Below, in pieces: positions 44,301 through 51,642 of a stretch of 64,000 bases of DNA. Every line of letters begins with the position of its first letter. Position 1 is the stretch's first letter. Location of the stretch: NCBI RefSeq assembly GCF_014982975.1, contig NZ_JADCKL010000005.1:1-64000 (forward strand). Direction: 5' to 3'. The position numbers and the translations under genes are program-made. Source of the stretch: Claveliimonas monacensis. Lineage in GTDB: Bacteria; Bacillota; Clostridia; Lachnospirales; Lachnospiraceae. The notes under the pieces were generated by a model that was not told where the DNA came from, did no database searches, and worked only from the letters and a program-made list of their open reading frames with translations.

Positions 44301-44498
44301 TTTTTCATTCCACAGGTCATACTCGGCGCAGGCGGTGGCATCCGGGCGCTGGGCGTAAATCATCATTTGCTCGTGGAATGGGTATTTATAAAGGCGGGCG
44401 GCGGTGGTGAGAAAAGCCGTCCACTCCTTCCAGCTGCCTACAAGCTGGGTCGATACCTGTTCGGCCATCTGCCGGTAAAATTCAGCTTTGGATGGCAT
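35328..44498 (-). CDS. Giant ArdC-like/MutS-I-like/methylase/SNF2 helicase protein, 3056 aa
   Basis: A very large multidomain protein typical of Tn1549/CTn elements. In order: an ArdC-like N-terminus (FHEQMMIYAQRPDATACAEY near 45-65), a disordered R/D/G/P-rich linker (about 260-375), a region resembling MutS domain I (LYQMGDFFELYGEDA near 770), YodL/LPD-like segments, an adenine-specific methyltransferase fold (EPSCGVGNFF near 1535, NVPFG instead of NPPY near 1600), and a SNF2 helicase (AHEVGAGKT near 2215, DEAH near 2375, QRKGRIERQGNQNP near 2735). It probably protects or processes transferred DNA in the recipient. The ATG chosen has GGGAGG 10 nt upstream. The linker overlaps tnpV in another frame. 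Confidence 0.9.
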   Translation of the reverse strand: MPSKAEFYRQMAEQVSTQLVGSWKEWTAFLTTAARLYKYPFHEQMMIYAQRPDATACAEYDLWNEKMGRYVRRGSKGIALVDDSGDKLRLRYVFDISDTGTREHSRTPWLWQLEEQHIGPVSAMLEQNYGVAGDNLAQQLTDVAGKLASEYWDDHQRDFRYIVDGSFLAEYDDYNIEVQFKSAATVSIAYALMSRCGLDTEQYFQHEDFMPIFDFNTPATVGALGAAVSQINQQVLRQIGVTIQIYEREQLAERSVTHGEQPDLHDERRLSDSRPEADRTAGEAPGQVRQDAESVPEGTPAPDLQSAAADREAVPAPHRDRRDSAEPSGADDAPAGERRGRDGAAESQRPDALGGPDEHLQSTGRGDSDGGAYSQLSFFLSEAEQIRIIDEAENVKTSSAFSFAQADIDHVLRLGGNTYRQRERIVAAFEEQKSTTEIADTLKTLYHGGNGIGSITAWYAEDGIHLSHGKTARYDKSAQVISWESAAERIGQLLQDGQFATNVELAEAAGYERSLLAEKFWNLYHDFSEEAREAGYLPILSNNPGRGFPEESAWLTEQLKSPEFRQNLAEEYAAFWTAYQQDRDLLRFHYHKPKEIWENLQDLSLPRTTFTSQLTEVPSVKQFISEDEIDAAMTRGSGFEGGKGRVFTFFQEPHTDKEKVDFLKHKYGIGGHSHALSGAMKSDESHDGKGLHYKKDGCPDVHFTWEKVAKRITDLIQKGRYLTEQEQAEYDKIQAEKALAEEDALQAQQPDPAVWEYNGVKERHPDDIILYQMGDFFELYGEDAKTAAAELDLNLTTRAIPGGGRVEMCGFPANRLEQVVEQLRDKHDVTISAVPKGGRERQEYSMPSIDHEAEQHINAQEAEFGADGTRVFQETEAAAAPTIRELHEQYKPIVLAAVMEDVPYRNACGHSDHENAVIEGNAAIRRAVLGSGNMELLRLYSDTPEFRQRLHREIIDETYPKLHELLHPLTDNDIDKAIQDWNGKIESKHAVVRYMEKHGREKDTAAWLAHEFDGGDGKTPFSVRPESPEGTVLPWPKVQRRIAQLIKEDRFYTEAEQDRFDNIDPIAIREALAERGIVNGELVDEEKLDNDPFIQRVMADVEAISRESVPADEPEQPSPHNLRVLVSDEEYAAARGTLRERTSYDPAVPPYNVGDIVYLDDRPHQITELRDDTVQLLPTGMSYPIYRAESRERFEQLLREDNRNDFYTEFLPANLDTVDQDLRDVLAHGLIGEADKAELSELLRNGKSNQEVALWLSRAYPNIVETMELETGETADYRTMPEGIELEVLDADEKRLAMLFFQWSEVAPLLRGMYARQLDGFEQERPEPAAETPAFQAETVAVYPGDKNNLPYDVVVQTLRTNEPEPPTPAVEPEKTLDEVLDEHPVSIQVNGEWQTFPNVKAAEEASYEEYKANLRRTAENFRITDDHLGEGGPKAKFQANVEAIKLLKYLEETTEQATPEQQKILSRYVGWGGLADAFDPDKESWSKEYAQLKELLTPEEYAAARGSTLNAHYTSPTVIKAIYEAVGRMGFETGNILEPSCGVGNFFGMLPEEMRNSRLYGVELDSISGRIAQQLYPKADITVAGFETTDRRDFYDLAVGNVPFGQYQVRDKAYDKLNFSIHNYFFAKALDQVRPGGVVAFVTSRYTMDAKDSTVRRYLAQRAELLGAIRLPNDAFKKNAGAEVVSDIIFLQKRDRPLDIVPEWTQTGQTEDGFAINRYFLDHPEMVLGRQEPESTAHGMDYTVNPIEGLELADQLHDAVKYIRGTYQEAELPELGEGEAIDTSIPADPNVKNYSYTVVDGDVYYRENSCMVRPDLNATAEARVKGLVGLRECVQQLIDLQMDAATPDSAIQDKQAELNRLYDSFSAKYGLINDRANRLAFADDSSYYLLCALEVIDEDGKLERKADMFTKRTIKPHKAVDTVDTASEALAVSISEKAFVDMAYMAELTGKTGDELAAELKGVIFRVPGQLEKDGTPHYVTADEYLSGNVRRKLRQAQRAAQQDPSFAVNVEALTAAQPKDLDASEIEVRLGATWIDKEYIQQFMYETFDTPFYLQRNIEVNYSSFTAEWQITGKSSVSQNNVAAYTTYGTSRANAYKILEDSLNLRDVRIYDTIEDADGKERRVLNAKETTLAAQKQQAIRDAFKDWIWKDPDRRQALVRQYNEEMNSTRPREYDGGHITFGGMNPAITLREHQKNAIAHVLYGGNTLLAHEVGAGKTFEMVAAAMESKRLGLCQKSLFVVPNHLTEQWASEFLRLYPSANILVTTKKDFETHNRKKFCARIATGDYDAIIMGHSQFEKIPISRERQERLLQEQIDEITEGIAEVKYSGGERFTVKQLERTKKSLEARLEKLQAESRKDDVVTFEQLGVDRLFVDEAHNYKNLFLYTKMRNVAGLSTSDAQKSSDMFAKCRYMDELTGNRGVIFATGTPVSNSMTELYTMQRYLQYDRLQELNMTHFDCWASRFGETVTALELAPEGTGYRARTRFSKFFNLPELMNLFREVADIKTADQLNLPTPEVEYHNIVAQPTEHQKEMVQVLSERASRVHSGSVDPSEDNMLKITGDGRKLGLDQRIINQLLPDEPGTKVNQCVGNIMQIWRDGEADKLTQLVFCDISTPQAAPSKKAAKQLDNPTLHALEQAVPLDEPEPAFTIYEDIRQKLIAQGMPAEQIAFIHEAKTEVQKKELFSKVRTGQVRVLLGSTSKMGAGTNVQDRLVALHDLDCPWRPGDLAQRKGRIERQGNQNPLVHVYRYVTEGTFDAYLWQTVENKQKFISQIMTSKSPVRSCDDVDETALSFAEIKALCAGDPRIKERMDLDVEVARLKLMKADHQSKQYRLEDQLLKYFPQEIETNKGFIKGFEADLETLAAHPHPEDGFAGMEIRGDVLTDKENAGAALLDACKEVKGSEPVQIGSYRGFTMSVEFSAWKQEYTLLLKGQMTHRASLGTDPRGNLTRIDNALAQMPQRLEAVKNQLDNLYQQQAAAKEEIGKPFPFEDDLRVKSARLVELDTLLNIDGKGHAQPETVVAKSARPSVLDSLKRPVPPRSPEKKPKQHEEVR
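43370..43726 (-). CDS. tnpV: TnpV-family protein overlapping the giant gene
   Basis: A 118-aa protein with TnpV family features: YTMNGDYQIPDL at the start, LGKYGRMRKAYLKEHRP near 30-46, and the C-terminal ATEQLKASDPMRWVGLMN near 90-107. It has its own AAAGGAG ribosome binding site 8-9 nt before ATG. It lies entirely inside the giant gene, same strand, different frame, exactly opposite the low-complexity linker. Both frames are open throughout, so this is either true dual coding or a captured tnpV tolerated by a flexible linker. TnpV function is not known. Confidence 0.75.
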   Translation of the reverse strand: MENSLTYTMNGDYQIPDLKLTEQPEKPLGKYGRMRKAYLKEHRPLIYNQLLLTEKLYPHLIEIDETAQSRLEQMMPQLAKDAGATEQLKASDPMRWVGLMNTCKAQAEEILMAELIHS

Positions 44499-44577
44499 GG
44501 TTTTCTGTCCTCCCTTCATGTTGAATAGAAATGGGACGGCATATCAGGCCGTCCCATCAGGTCTTTATGTGTGTTTT

Positions 44578-44793
44578 TTACTCGTCGAAATCTGGGTACA
44601 GCTCCAGTTCGGCAAACTCGGTGTCGTTCATAGCTTGGAGTTTACCCAGGGCGCTGTCCGTCAGTTCCCGCAGCTCGGCTTCCTCCGGCGAAAGCTCACC
44701 GCGCATCTCCGTCAGAGCGTCGATCAGCCCGGTGCGGCTGCCGGTGTTGTAGATGCAAAGAAGGTTCGTTTCCTCAAAGGTGAAGTTGTTCAT
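44578..44793 (-). CDS. Transposon-transfer assisting family protein, 71 aa
   Basis: A small acidic protein (MNNFTFEETNLLCIYNTGSR...) belonging to the transposon-transfer assisting family that accompanies these elements. It starts 1 bp after the ArdC/LtrC gene stop. A short hairpin (GGGACGGC / GCCGTCCC, 44531-44553) lies between it and the giant gene. Function is known only by association. Confidence 0.8.
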   Translation of the reverse strand: MNNFTFEETNLLCIYNTGSRTGLIDALTEMRGELSPEEAELRELTDSALGKLQAMNDTEFAELELYPDFDE

Positions 44794-44794
44794 A

Positions 44795-47700
44795 TCAAAG
44801 CTCCCTTTCCGCGCTCTTTTTTTGCGCTGTCTTTTTGTGTTCCGTCTTGGGCTGGCTTTTCAGCTGCTCCATTACGGACTTTTTCTTTTCCCGTTCCTCT
44901 CGATGGACGGCTGCTGCCAAGTCCATAAGAGAAATGGGCTGACCACTGCGGGCCTGTTGTTCCAGCTGGGCCACTGTCGGCTCCTTTGGGCCGTTATTGA
45001 TGATACCGTCGATCATGCCGTAATCATCTTCCACCGTCATTTCCGCATTTCTCAGCGAATTTTCCGGCAAGAAACCTTGCACCTGGGTGAAACCAACACT
45101 GTCGCAGTAATGACAGGATACCTGACCATTCTGCTTGATGGCAACGATGTCACTGACGCTCATAGACGGGCTGTGAAAATCCACCGGCTTTTGCAGATTG
45201 AACTGCTCATACAGCCTTTCCAGCTGCTCCATAGTGCTGCCGGAACCGTCCAGAGGGGCGGTATAGATAAGGTCATAGTTACTCCGCTCTACGGACAGAT
45301 TGTGCGATTGCAGCCAATCCAGATTCATAAAACGCACATTCTGCGGGTCATCCTTGCTCACCTGATAAATAGCAAAACAATTTCCCTCATGGGAAAGAAA
45401 CGCCTGTTCCCGTTCCAACTGCCGATCCTGTCGTTCCAAAACTTTTTCGTGAAAGTCCGGGCTTTGCTCCCATTCCTCGCGGGACACAGCAAAGATACCG
45501 TCATGGGCGTCCAGGTCGGCAGTGTCAAAGGCCATTTCCGGGTTTTCACCCTCCTGGACGATATAAACGGTCAGGTCTCGCTCCATCAGCTCATAGGCTC
45601 GCTCTTTGGAGAGGGGCAGAAGGTCACCGTCCAGGTAGCCGCATTTCTCCAGATCATCCTGAGTCAGTGCCGGGTCCGGCATGGGATACTCGTCCAACGC
45701 CTGCTCCTGGGCATCCGGCAGCTGGGTGGCGGCAGCTTCTGTGGTCTGCTGGCTGACCTGTTCCTGCATCTGGTGGTAAGCCGCCTCCTGCAAAGTCTCG
45801 ATCATGGACAGCGGCGCATACTTGATGGACTTGCCGCCCATCCCCAGGTCCTCGCAGATATGGCTAACCGCTGTGGAACGGCCCATATCCGGCCCGTCCA
45901 ACTGGCCGCCGTCCATCTGCTTCATGGTTGCCACATCGTAGAGCGTGTAGTCCCAGCCGGTGTCGCAGGGCTGAACATGAAGGTAGCTGGTATCATCCAG
46001 CACCAACAGGGCCTCCCGGTACTCGGCGCTGGGCTGGACACTTTCGGTATTTTCCGGCTCGGTCAGCTGTTCCGGTTCAGTCATCGGCACCAGCTGATCC
46101 AAGCGTCCCATAAGCTCGGCAGCTTTTTGGGTGGTTTCATCCGGTTCATCCTCGTTCACGATATTCTGGAGCCATTCGCGTACACCGCTGGCATCTCCGC
46201 TTCGGAGTGTGGCAGTCAGTTCGTGCAGTGCGTCCTCACGGCTATCTGCATTGTTCCGATACTCATAAGGGTCATAATCGAAAGTGAACTGGTCGATGTC
46301 TGCTGCCAGCTGCTCGATAGAGTCCTGCTGCGGTTCCGTGGCGGCAGTCAGGTCAATGCCGCGCTCCTTGCAGATTTCCTTGTAGTTGCGCTCGATGTCG
46401 TTAATCAGCTCGCAGGAAGTCTTGTTGATGGTCTCCAGACTGGCCCGCAGCTCCTTCAGCTCCTTGTCCTTCGACCAGGAAGCGATGTAGCCAAAACTGT
46501 TCTCGCCGGTCTGGATGCCGAAATACTGGCAAACCGCATAAGAAATGCTCTCGGCCTCCACTTCCTCGGTGTTGCGGTTCTTGGCGGCCTGTTTCACCGC
46601 CGTCAGATCTTCCTCCACTTCCAACCGCCACTCAAACCGATTCTCGTCCACATAGCGCCAGCCTTCCTCGGCGGCGGCCTGTTCCGCCTCTGCTTCGGTG
46701 GCGAAGTCCAGACGGAAGTCATGCTTGGTGCCGCCCTCGCTCACCATCACGATCTTCCAGGTCGGCTCCGCTTCGTACTTTTTGGGGTCGTGGAGCTTAC
46801 TGTGCGCGGTCTCATGGACAGCGGCGGAAACAGTCTGCACCTCGCTCATGCCTTCCCGGATGGCGATCCGCTGCTGGTCAGAGGAGAAATAGCCGTCCAT
46901 GTTCTCGGCCATCGGCTCAAACTCGATGGGAACCGGAGCCGAGCGGCGCAGAGCTTCCATGAAAGCCTCATAGTGCGGCACCGTCCCGGACAGGCTGGAG
47001 GCCAGCTCTGGCAGGGGCTTTCCGTCCGTCTGGCTCACATCGAACACCTTCACCGGACGGAACATGGGGATTTCAATTTCTTTTTCCTCCATGACCGCCT
47101 TGCCATCCGCGTCCAGGATGGGTGCATGAGTATCCGGGTCGCGCTTCATTTCCTCGATCTTCTTTTTGTAGGGCGTGGGGGCAATGATGGTGATACCATG
47201 CTCACCCTTTTTCACATGGCGCTCAAACTGATTTTTCCACTTGTTGAACCCGGCCACCAGGGTGGCGTCCGGGCGCTGCATATAGATGAGCATGGTGTTG
47301 TTGACGGAGTAGCGGTGGAACTTGGACATGACGGACAGATAGCGCATATACTTCTCGCTCTCAAACAGTTCCTTGATACCCTGTTCAATGCCCGCTGTGA
47401 TCTCTTGTAACCGTTCTCGATTGGTGGTCTTATCAGCCATGAATTTCACTCTCCTTTCCAATTTGGCTATTTCTGATTGATGTTCGGCAATCCACAGCTT
47501 TTGCTCCTCCGGGCTGTTCTCCAGAAAAAAATCCAGCAGATAGCCCACATAGTCCTTTTTCTGGATTGCCTCCATGAATCGGGGATGTGGATTTTCCTCC
47601 GGTGTTTTGGGTGTGTAGTCCGTTTCCCACTTGCGGAGCAAATGAAAGTAGTCGGCCAGGACACGAAAGGCATGGTCTCGGTCCTCCTTGAATTTCTGCG

Positions 47701-48016
47701 CCTCGGATTTCTGGCGGACATGGCGTCGCCGGGGAGGGGCCTGACTGTCATAAGCCAGGCCAAAATCCTGGGCCAGCTTCTCGGCGGCCTCTTTGGGGGA
47801 CAGATTGTAGAGCCTCGCTGTGAAGTCAATCACATCGCCGGTGGCTCCGCAGCCAAAGCAATAAAAATATTCCTCGTTCAGCTTCATGCTGGGATTTTTG
47901 TCATCGTGGAAGGGACAACAGGCCATGCCGCTCCGGTTGACCTCGATTCCGTACATCTGCGCTGCTTCTCGGACGGTGATGGACTGCTTGACAGCCTCAA
48001 AGACACTTTCAGCCAT
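44795..48016 (-). CDS. CHC2 primase fused in frame to ArdC/LtrC-like protein, 1073 aa
   Basis: Residues 1-190 form a CHC2 zinc-finger primase-like module (CCPFHDDKNPSMK near 33, CFGCGATGDVIDF near 53). From about 193 an ArdC/LtrC-like protein follows (FHRYSVNNTMLIYMQRPDAT, then the metalloprotease-like HETAH near 400), and a YodL-type domain near 905-990. In related elements I would expect two genes. Here no stop separates them, but a good ribosome binding site and ATG remain at the boundary, so both a fusion and a separate ArdC-like protein may be made. ArdC-type proteins protect incoming DNA from restriction. Start chosen at ATG after the 93-aa gene. Confidence 0.85.
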   Translation of the reverse strand: MAESVFEAVKQSITVREAAQMYGIEVNRSGMACCPFHDDKNPSMKLNEEYFYCFGCGATGDVIDFTARLYNLSPKEAAEKLAQDFGLAYDSQAPPRRRHVRQKSEAQKFKEDRDHAFRVLADYFHLLRKWETDYTPKTPEENPHPRFMEAIQKKDYVGYLLDFFLENSPEEQKLWIAEHQSEIAKLERRVKFMADKTTNRERLQEITAGIEQGIKELFESEKYMRYLSVMSKFHRYSVNNTMLIYMQRPDATLVAGFNKWKNQFERHVKKGEHGITIIAPTPYKKKIEEMKRDPDTHAPILDADGKAVMEEKEIEIPMFRPVKVFDVSQTDGKPLPELASSLSGTVPHYEAFMEALRRSAPVPIEFEPMAENMDGYFSSDQQRIAIREGMSEVQTVSAAVHETAHSKLHDPKKYEAEPTWKIVMVSEGGTKHDFRLDFATEAEAEQAAAEEGWRYVDENRFEWRLEVEEDLTAVKQAAKNRNTEEVEAESISYAVCQYFGIQTGENSFGYIASWSKDKELKELRASLETINKTSCELINDIERNYKEICKERGIDLTAATEPQQDSIEQLAADIDQFTFDYDPYEYRNNADSREDALHELTATLRSGDASGVREWLQNIVNEDEPDETTQKAAELMGRLDQLVPMTEPEQLTEPENTESVQPSAEYREALLVLDDTSYLHVQPCDTGWDYTLYDVATMKQMDGGQLDGPDMGRSTAVSHICEDLGMGGKSIKYAPLSMIETLQEAAYHQMQEQVSQQTTEAAATQLPDAQEQALDEYPMPDPALTQDDLEKCGYLDGDLLPLSKERAYELMERDLTVYIVQEGENPEMAFDTADLDAHDGIFAVSREEWEQSPDFHEKVLERQDRQLEREQAFLSHEGNCFAIYQVSKDDPQNVRFMNLDWLQSHNLSVERSNYDLIYTAPLDGSGSTMEQLERLYEQFNLQKPVDFHSPSMSVSDIVAIKQNGQVSCHYCDSVGFTQVQGFLPENSLRNAEMTVEDDYGMIDGIINNGPKEPTVAQLEQQARSGQPISLMDLAAAVHREEREKKKSVMEQLKSQPKTEHKKTAQKKSAEREL
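47438..47456 (-). promoter_or_regulatory. Internal ribosome binding site and start in the primase/ArdC fusion
   Basis: GGAAAGGAG lies about 10 nt before an in-frame ATG (giving MADKTTNRERLQEI), exactly at the domain boundary. It would allow independent production of an 881-aa ArdC/LtrC-like protein from the same mRNA. Confidence 0.65.
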
Positions 48017-48018
48017 GC

Positions 48019-48300
48019 TTACTCATTGCCTTTCTTGGGGGTGGGCGGCCTGTATCCGGCAGCCTTGGCCAGTTCACTGGCTGCCTTACGGCGCTCGGCG
48101 CTGTAAGGTTCCCGGACGGACACACAGCGTTTGGGAACGAGAAAGGTCTGGCGGTCCTTTTTCACAATCTGGTCCGGGTATTTCTCTGCCAGTCGCCGCA
48201 GCTTCTCCAGCAGCCGGGGGTCATGGGTATAGACCTCGGCGGTGGCTTCGGCCTGGTTGTAGAGGATGATGGTTTCCTGTTCATAGCGTGAGAGCTTCAT
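48019..48300 (-). CDS. Conserved element protein, 93 aa
   Basis: An unrecognised basic protein with a YTHDPRLLEKLRRLAEKYPD segment and a proline/lysine-rich tail. The start overlaps the topB stop codon and the end is 2 bp before the primase gene, so it belongs to the same operon. The fold looks like a small mixed alpha/beta domain. No function known to me. Confidence 0.7.
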   Translation of the reverse strand: MKLSRYEQETIILYNQAEATAEVYTHDPRLLEKLRRLAEKYPDQIVKKDRQTFLVPKRCVSVREPYSAERRKAASELAKAAGYRPPTPKKGNE

Positions 48301-50396
48301 CGTTTGCCACCTTTCTGCTGGTCAAACTCCAGCTTGAAGTTGGCGTACTGCCCATCATCCGCCAACACCACAGTGGCATCGTAGGTCTTGCCGGTTTTCT
48401 CGGAGTACAAGCCCCTCACATGAGCGCGGCCATCTTTGAGCAGTGCCGTTACGATGGCTTTGGTAGGTTGCTTGTGCTTCATCTCCCACCACTTGTTGTT
48501 TTTCCAAATTGCAAATTTGCAAGATTCTGTCTGACAGAAGAAGCCTTTTTGCATTTCTGCAACCTCTCCGCCACAGCGGGGGCATTTGCCCACCACTTCG
48601 TGGGAAGGGCTGAACAAATACTCCGTTCCCTTGATAGCTTGATAGGTTCCCACAAGTTCTTTGAGCATGGCACTAATCCCAGCCATGAAATCCTCCGGGG
48701 CCAGCTCGCCACGCTCGATCTCACCCAGCCGGTACTCCCACTCAGCAGTCAGAAGGGGCGATTGCAGCTGCTCCGGCAACACGGTGATAAGGGATACCGC
48801 GTCATGGGATGGCATGAGCTGCACGGTTTTCTTGCTCTTTTTGCGCTCCAAAAAGCCGGTGGAAACCAGCTTTTCCAGAATCCCGGCGCGGGTGGCCGGG
48901 GTCCCCAGGCCCTTGCGCTCGGCATCCTCCGGCATATCGTCCTTCCCGGCAGTCTCCATTGCGGAGAGTAGCGTATCTTCGGTGAAGTGCTTGGGCGGGG
49001 TGGTCTTGCCCTCCTTGACGGTAGCACCAGAAAGGGGCAGCGTCTGACCTTCAGACAGCTCAGGCAGAGCCTTGTCCTCGGGTTCTTTGTCCTGCTCCAC
49101 ATTCTTCAGCCCTGCGCGATAGGCAGCGTCCAGCGCCCGCCAGCCGTAATTTTTCACTGTGCGGCCTTTGGCAGTAAACTCCGCTCCGGCGCACTCGACA
49201 ACAACGGCGGTTTCCGCAAAGGTATAGGGCTGGGCCACGGCGCACAGCAGGCGCAGAGCCACCAACTCCAGCACCGCCTTTTCGCCCACCGGCAGGCCGG
49301 ACAGGTCCGCGCCCTGGAGGTTGCGGGTAGGGATCACTGCATGATGGTCGGTCACTTTCTTGTCGTTGACAATCTGGGCGGCATTGCAGGCAATCTCCAT
49401 GCCATTGGAAAAGGGCATCGCCCCGGCAGTGAGCTGGACCAGCTCCGGTAGACTCGCCGCCATATCCGAAGTCAGATAGCGGCTGTCCGTCCGAGGGTAG
49501 GTACAGAGCTTCTTTTCATACAAATTTTGCAGGTAGTCCAGGGTTTGCTGGGCGGTGAACCCCAGCAGCCGGTTGGCGTCCCGTTGGAGGGTGGTCAGGT
49601 CATAGAGGGCGGGCGGCTTCTCGGATTTGTTTTTGCGCCCCACTTTTTTCACTGTGGCAGCCGCACCTTGGCAGGCCGTTTTCAGCTGTTGGGCGGCAGC
49701 CTTGTCTGCCATGCGCTCCCCGGAAACGGTGAAACCGGGCAGCTCCAGTGTGACCGTGTAGAATGGCACCGGCTTGAAGGTGTCGATCTCGGCTTCTCGC
49801 TGGACAATGAGGGCCAGCGTCGGGGACATGACACGTCCGATGTTGAGGGTCCGGTGGTACAGCACGGAAAACAGCCGGGTGGCATTGATACCCACCAGCC
49901 AGTCCGCTTTGGCGCGGCAGAGGGCCGCATCCCGCAGGCCGTCATACTCTGCACCGGGGCGCAGGTTTGCAAAGCCCTCCCGGATGGCGGAATCCTCCAT
50001 TGAGGAAATCCAGAGCCGCTTCATGGGCTTCTGGCAGCCCGCCAGCTCATAGACGCTGCGGAAGATCAGCTCCCCCTCGCGTCCGGCGTCGCAGGCGTTT
50101 ACCACTTCGGTCACATCCGGGGCGTTCATCAGCTGCTTCAGCACATCAAACTGTTTCTTCTTGTCCTTGCTCACCACCATCTGCCAGGGTTCCGGCAGAA
50201 TGGGCAGATCGTCATAGCGCCACTTGGCGTAGTCCGGGTTATAAGCGTCGGCGTCGGCCAGACCAGCCAGATGGCCCACACACCAGCTGACCCGCCAGCC
50301 GCCGCCCTCCAGATAGCCGTCCTTGCGGGCGGTGGCCCCAATCACGGCGGCCAGACTTTGGGCAACGGACGGTTTCTCAGCGATCACCAGCTTCAT
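48297..50396 (-). CDS. topB: DNA topoisomerase III
   Basis: A 699-aa type IA topoisomerase. TOPRIM start MKLVIAEKPSVAQ, acidic motif ACDAGREGELIFR near 100, catalytic Tyr in CTYPRTDSRYL near 300, and a C-terminal zinc ribbon (CPRCGGEVAEMQKGFFC near 605). Transposon-encoded TopB probably resolves DNA during transfer or replication of the element. Length normal. Confidence 0.93.
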   Translation of the reverse strand: MKLVIAEKPSVAQSLAAVIGATARKDGYLEGGGWRVSWCVGHLAGLADADAYNPDYAKWRYDDLPILPEPWQMVVSKDKKKQFDVLKQLMNAPDVTEVVNACDAGREGELIFRSVYELAGCQKPMKRLWISSMEDSAIREGFANLRPGAEYDGLRDAALCRAKADWLVGINATRLFSVLYHRTLNIGRVMSPTLALIVQREAEIDTFKPVPFYTVTLELPGFTVSGERMADKAAAQQLKTACQGAAATVKKVGRKNKSEKPPALYDLTTLQRDANRLLGFTAQQTLDYLQNLYEKKLCTYPRTDSRYLTSDMAASLPELVQLTAGAMPFSNGMEIACNAAQIVNDKKVTDHHAVIPTRNLQGADLSGLPVGEKAVLELVALRLLCAVAQPYTFAETAVVVECAGAEFTAKGRTVKNYGWRALDAAYRAGLKNVEQDKEPEDKALPELSEGQTLPLSGATVKEGKTTPPKHFTEDTLLSAMETAGKDDMPEDAERKGLGTPATRAGILEKLVSTGFLERKKSKKTVQLMPSHDAVSLITVLPEQLQSPLLTAEWEYRLGEIERGELAPEDFMAGISAMLKELVGTYQAIKGTEYLFSPSHEVVGKCPRCGGEVAEMQKGFFCQTESCKFAIWKNNKWWEMKHKQPTKAIVTALLKDGRAHVRGLYSEKTGKTYDATVVLADDGQYANFKLEFDQQKGGKR

Positions 50397-50595
50397 GGTT
50401 TTTCATCCTCCTTTCCCGCAGCCATGCGGTCAGCTGCCGGTGGCAGAATCCCACGCAGGGCTGACCGTCACGGTAATTTCCGCAGCCATAACAGGGGTGG
50501 CCGGGAGATAAAGTAGGAGGACGGGAAGTTTCCTTCCCGCCCTCCGGCCTGCGTGTCATCATGCGTTCATAGGGGCTGTCGGTGAAGCGGGTCAA
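50377..50595 (-). CDS. Small cysteine-rich protein, 72 aa
   Basis: A basic protein with a possible metal site (CYGCGNYRDGQPCVGFCHRQ). It overlaps the topB start by 20 bp and its TTG overlaps the CD1107-like stop; an internal ATG twelve codons later is an alternative start. A GGGAAG hairpin is inside. Function unknown; coupling with topB suggests a role in expression or DNA binding. Confidence 0.55.
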   Translation of the reverse strand: MTRFTDSPYERMMTRRPEGGKETSRPPTLSPGHPCYGCGNYRDGQPCVGFCHRQLTAWLRERRMKNHEAGDR

Positions 50596-51365
50596 ACCGT
50601 CTTGTCCTCGCTTTCCTCGTCGCCGCCCCCGTCAGCGTCCGGCTCGTCAGATTCCTCGGTCTCCCAGGAGTCCTCGTCCTCCTGATCGGTATCATCCTCG
50701 CCGTAGTCATAATCGTCCAAATTGTCGTTGCCCTTGGTCTTGGGTCTGCTTTTTACCAGCTTAAAGTAGGCAAAAGCGCCGCCGCCACCCATCAGAGCCA
50801 GCACCGCCAAAAGAATGGCCGGATTCAGTCCTGCGGGTTTCTGCGCCGGTTCTTCCGGTTCCGGGGTTTCTTCCGGGGTCTCCGGTTCCGGCTCCTTACC
50901 CGTGCAGGCGCTCATATTGGTGGCACACACCGGGCAGGCCGTATTCACCGCACCGGCCACACATTTCTCCGTACAGGTACAGGTGGCGGGCTGCTCCTGG
51001 GTGGTCTGACCGTCCTCCATCAGCGCCATCAGGTCCGCCTCGTCCACCTGGTTTAAGAAGTGGACAGCGGTTTCCTTGTCCTCGTTGGCCCGGTCAATGA
51101 GGATGTAGAAGTAGTTGCCTGCCTTGGTGGTGACGGTGATGAGCTGCTTGTTGTCGCCGAAATCATCCACCAGGGCGGCGTTGCCATCCGGGGTCAGGGC
51201 CGGACTGTCCTCGGTTTCCTCCACGACCACATTGCTGTCGTTGGTGGCATCCTCCGCCGGAAGTTCTTCCGTTCCCTGGGCAAAGGCAGTCACGGAAAGG
51301 CCCATCATCAGCACCAGGGCGGCGCAGAGGGCCGAAAGGGTTTTGAAAATTTTCTTATTCTTCAT
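50592..51365 (-). CDS. CD1107-family (DUF4366) surface protein
   Basis: A 257-aa exported protein: signal peptide at residues 1-29 ending SVTAFA, extracellular part with a cysteine cluster (CTCTEKC...CPVC near 125-150), P/E-rich linker, a membrane segment near 185-205, and a highly acidic cytoplasmic tail. This is the CD1107/DUF4366 family of CTn elements. The ATG (MKNKKIF) has AGGAGG 9 nt upstream and overlaps the DUF4315 gene end. Probably part of the mating channel at the surface. Confidence 0.85.
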   Translation of the reverse strand: MKNKKIFKTLSALCAALVLMMGLSVTAFAQGTEELPAEDATNDSNVVVEETEDSPALTPDGNAALVDDFGDNKQLITVTTKAGNYFYILIDRANEDKETAVHFLNQVDEADLMALMEDGQTTQEQPATCTCTEKCVAGAVNTACPVCATNMSACTGKEPEPETPEETPEPEEPAQKPAGLNPAILLAVLALMGGGGAFAYFKLVKSRPKTKGNDNLDDYDYGEDDTDQEDEDSWETEESDEPDADGGGDEESEDKTV

Positions 51366-51612
51366 GGTCGGTATCCTCCTGTTCGTTGTAGTTGGCGGAG
51401 GCAGCGGCCATGCCAGGGACCGTACCACCGGAGAGCATGGCGTTCAGCTGCTCCGGGGTCAGCCGCAGGGCGCGCACCATCTGAACGATTTCCAGGTTCT
51501 CCGCCTCGGTTTTCTGCGCCTCCAGGGTTTTCAGCTTGTCCTGGTACTCCGCGATCTTCTCGCGGACCTTGGCAATCTCCTGGTCAATGCGCTGGATTTT
51601 GTTCTTAGCCAT
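51355..51612 (-). CDS. DUF4315 protein
   Basis: An 85-aa coiled-coil protein (IAKVREKIAEYQDKLKTLEA) of the DUF4315 family, always close to CD1107/CD1108 genes. AAAGGAG precedes the ATG used; the ORF extends seven codons further up. Cytosolic, function unknown. Confidence 0.82.
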   Translation of the reverse strand: MAKNKIQRIDQEIAKVREKIAEYQDKLKTLEAQKTEAENLEIVQMVRALRLTPEQLNAMLSGGTVPGMAAASANYNEQEDTDHEE

Positions 51613-51642
51613 TTCAATCACTCCTTTTCTCATAAATCGGCC

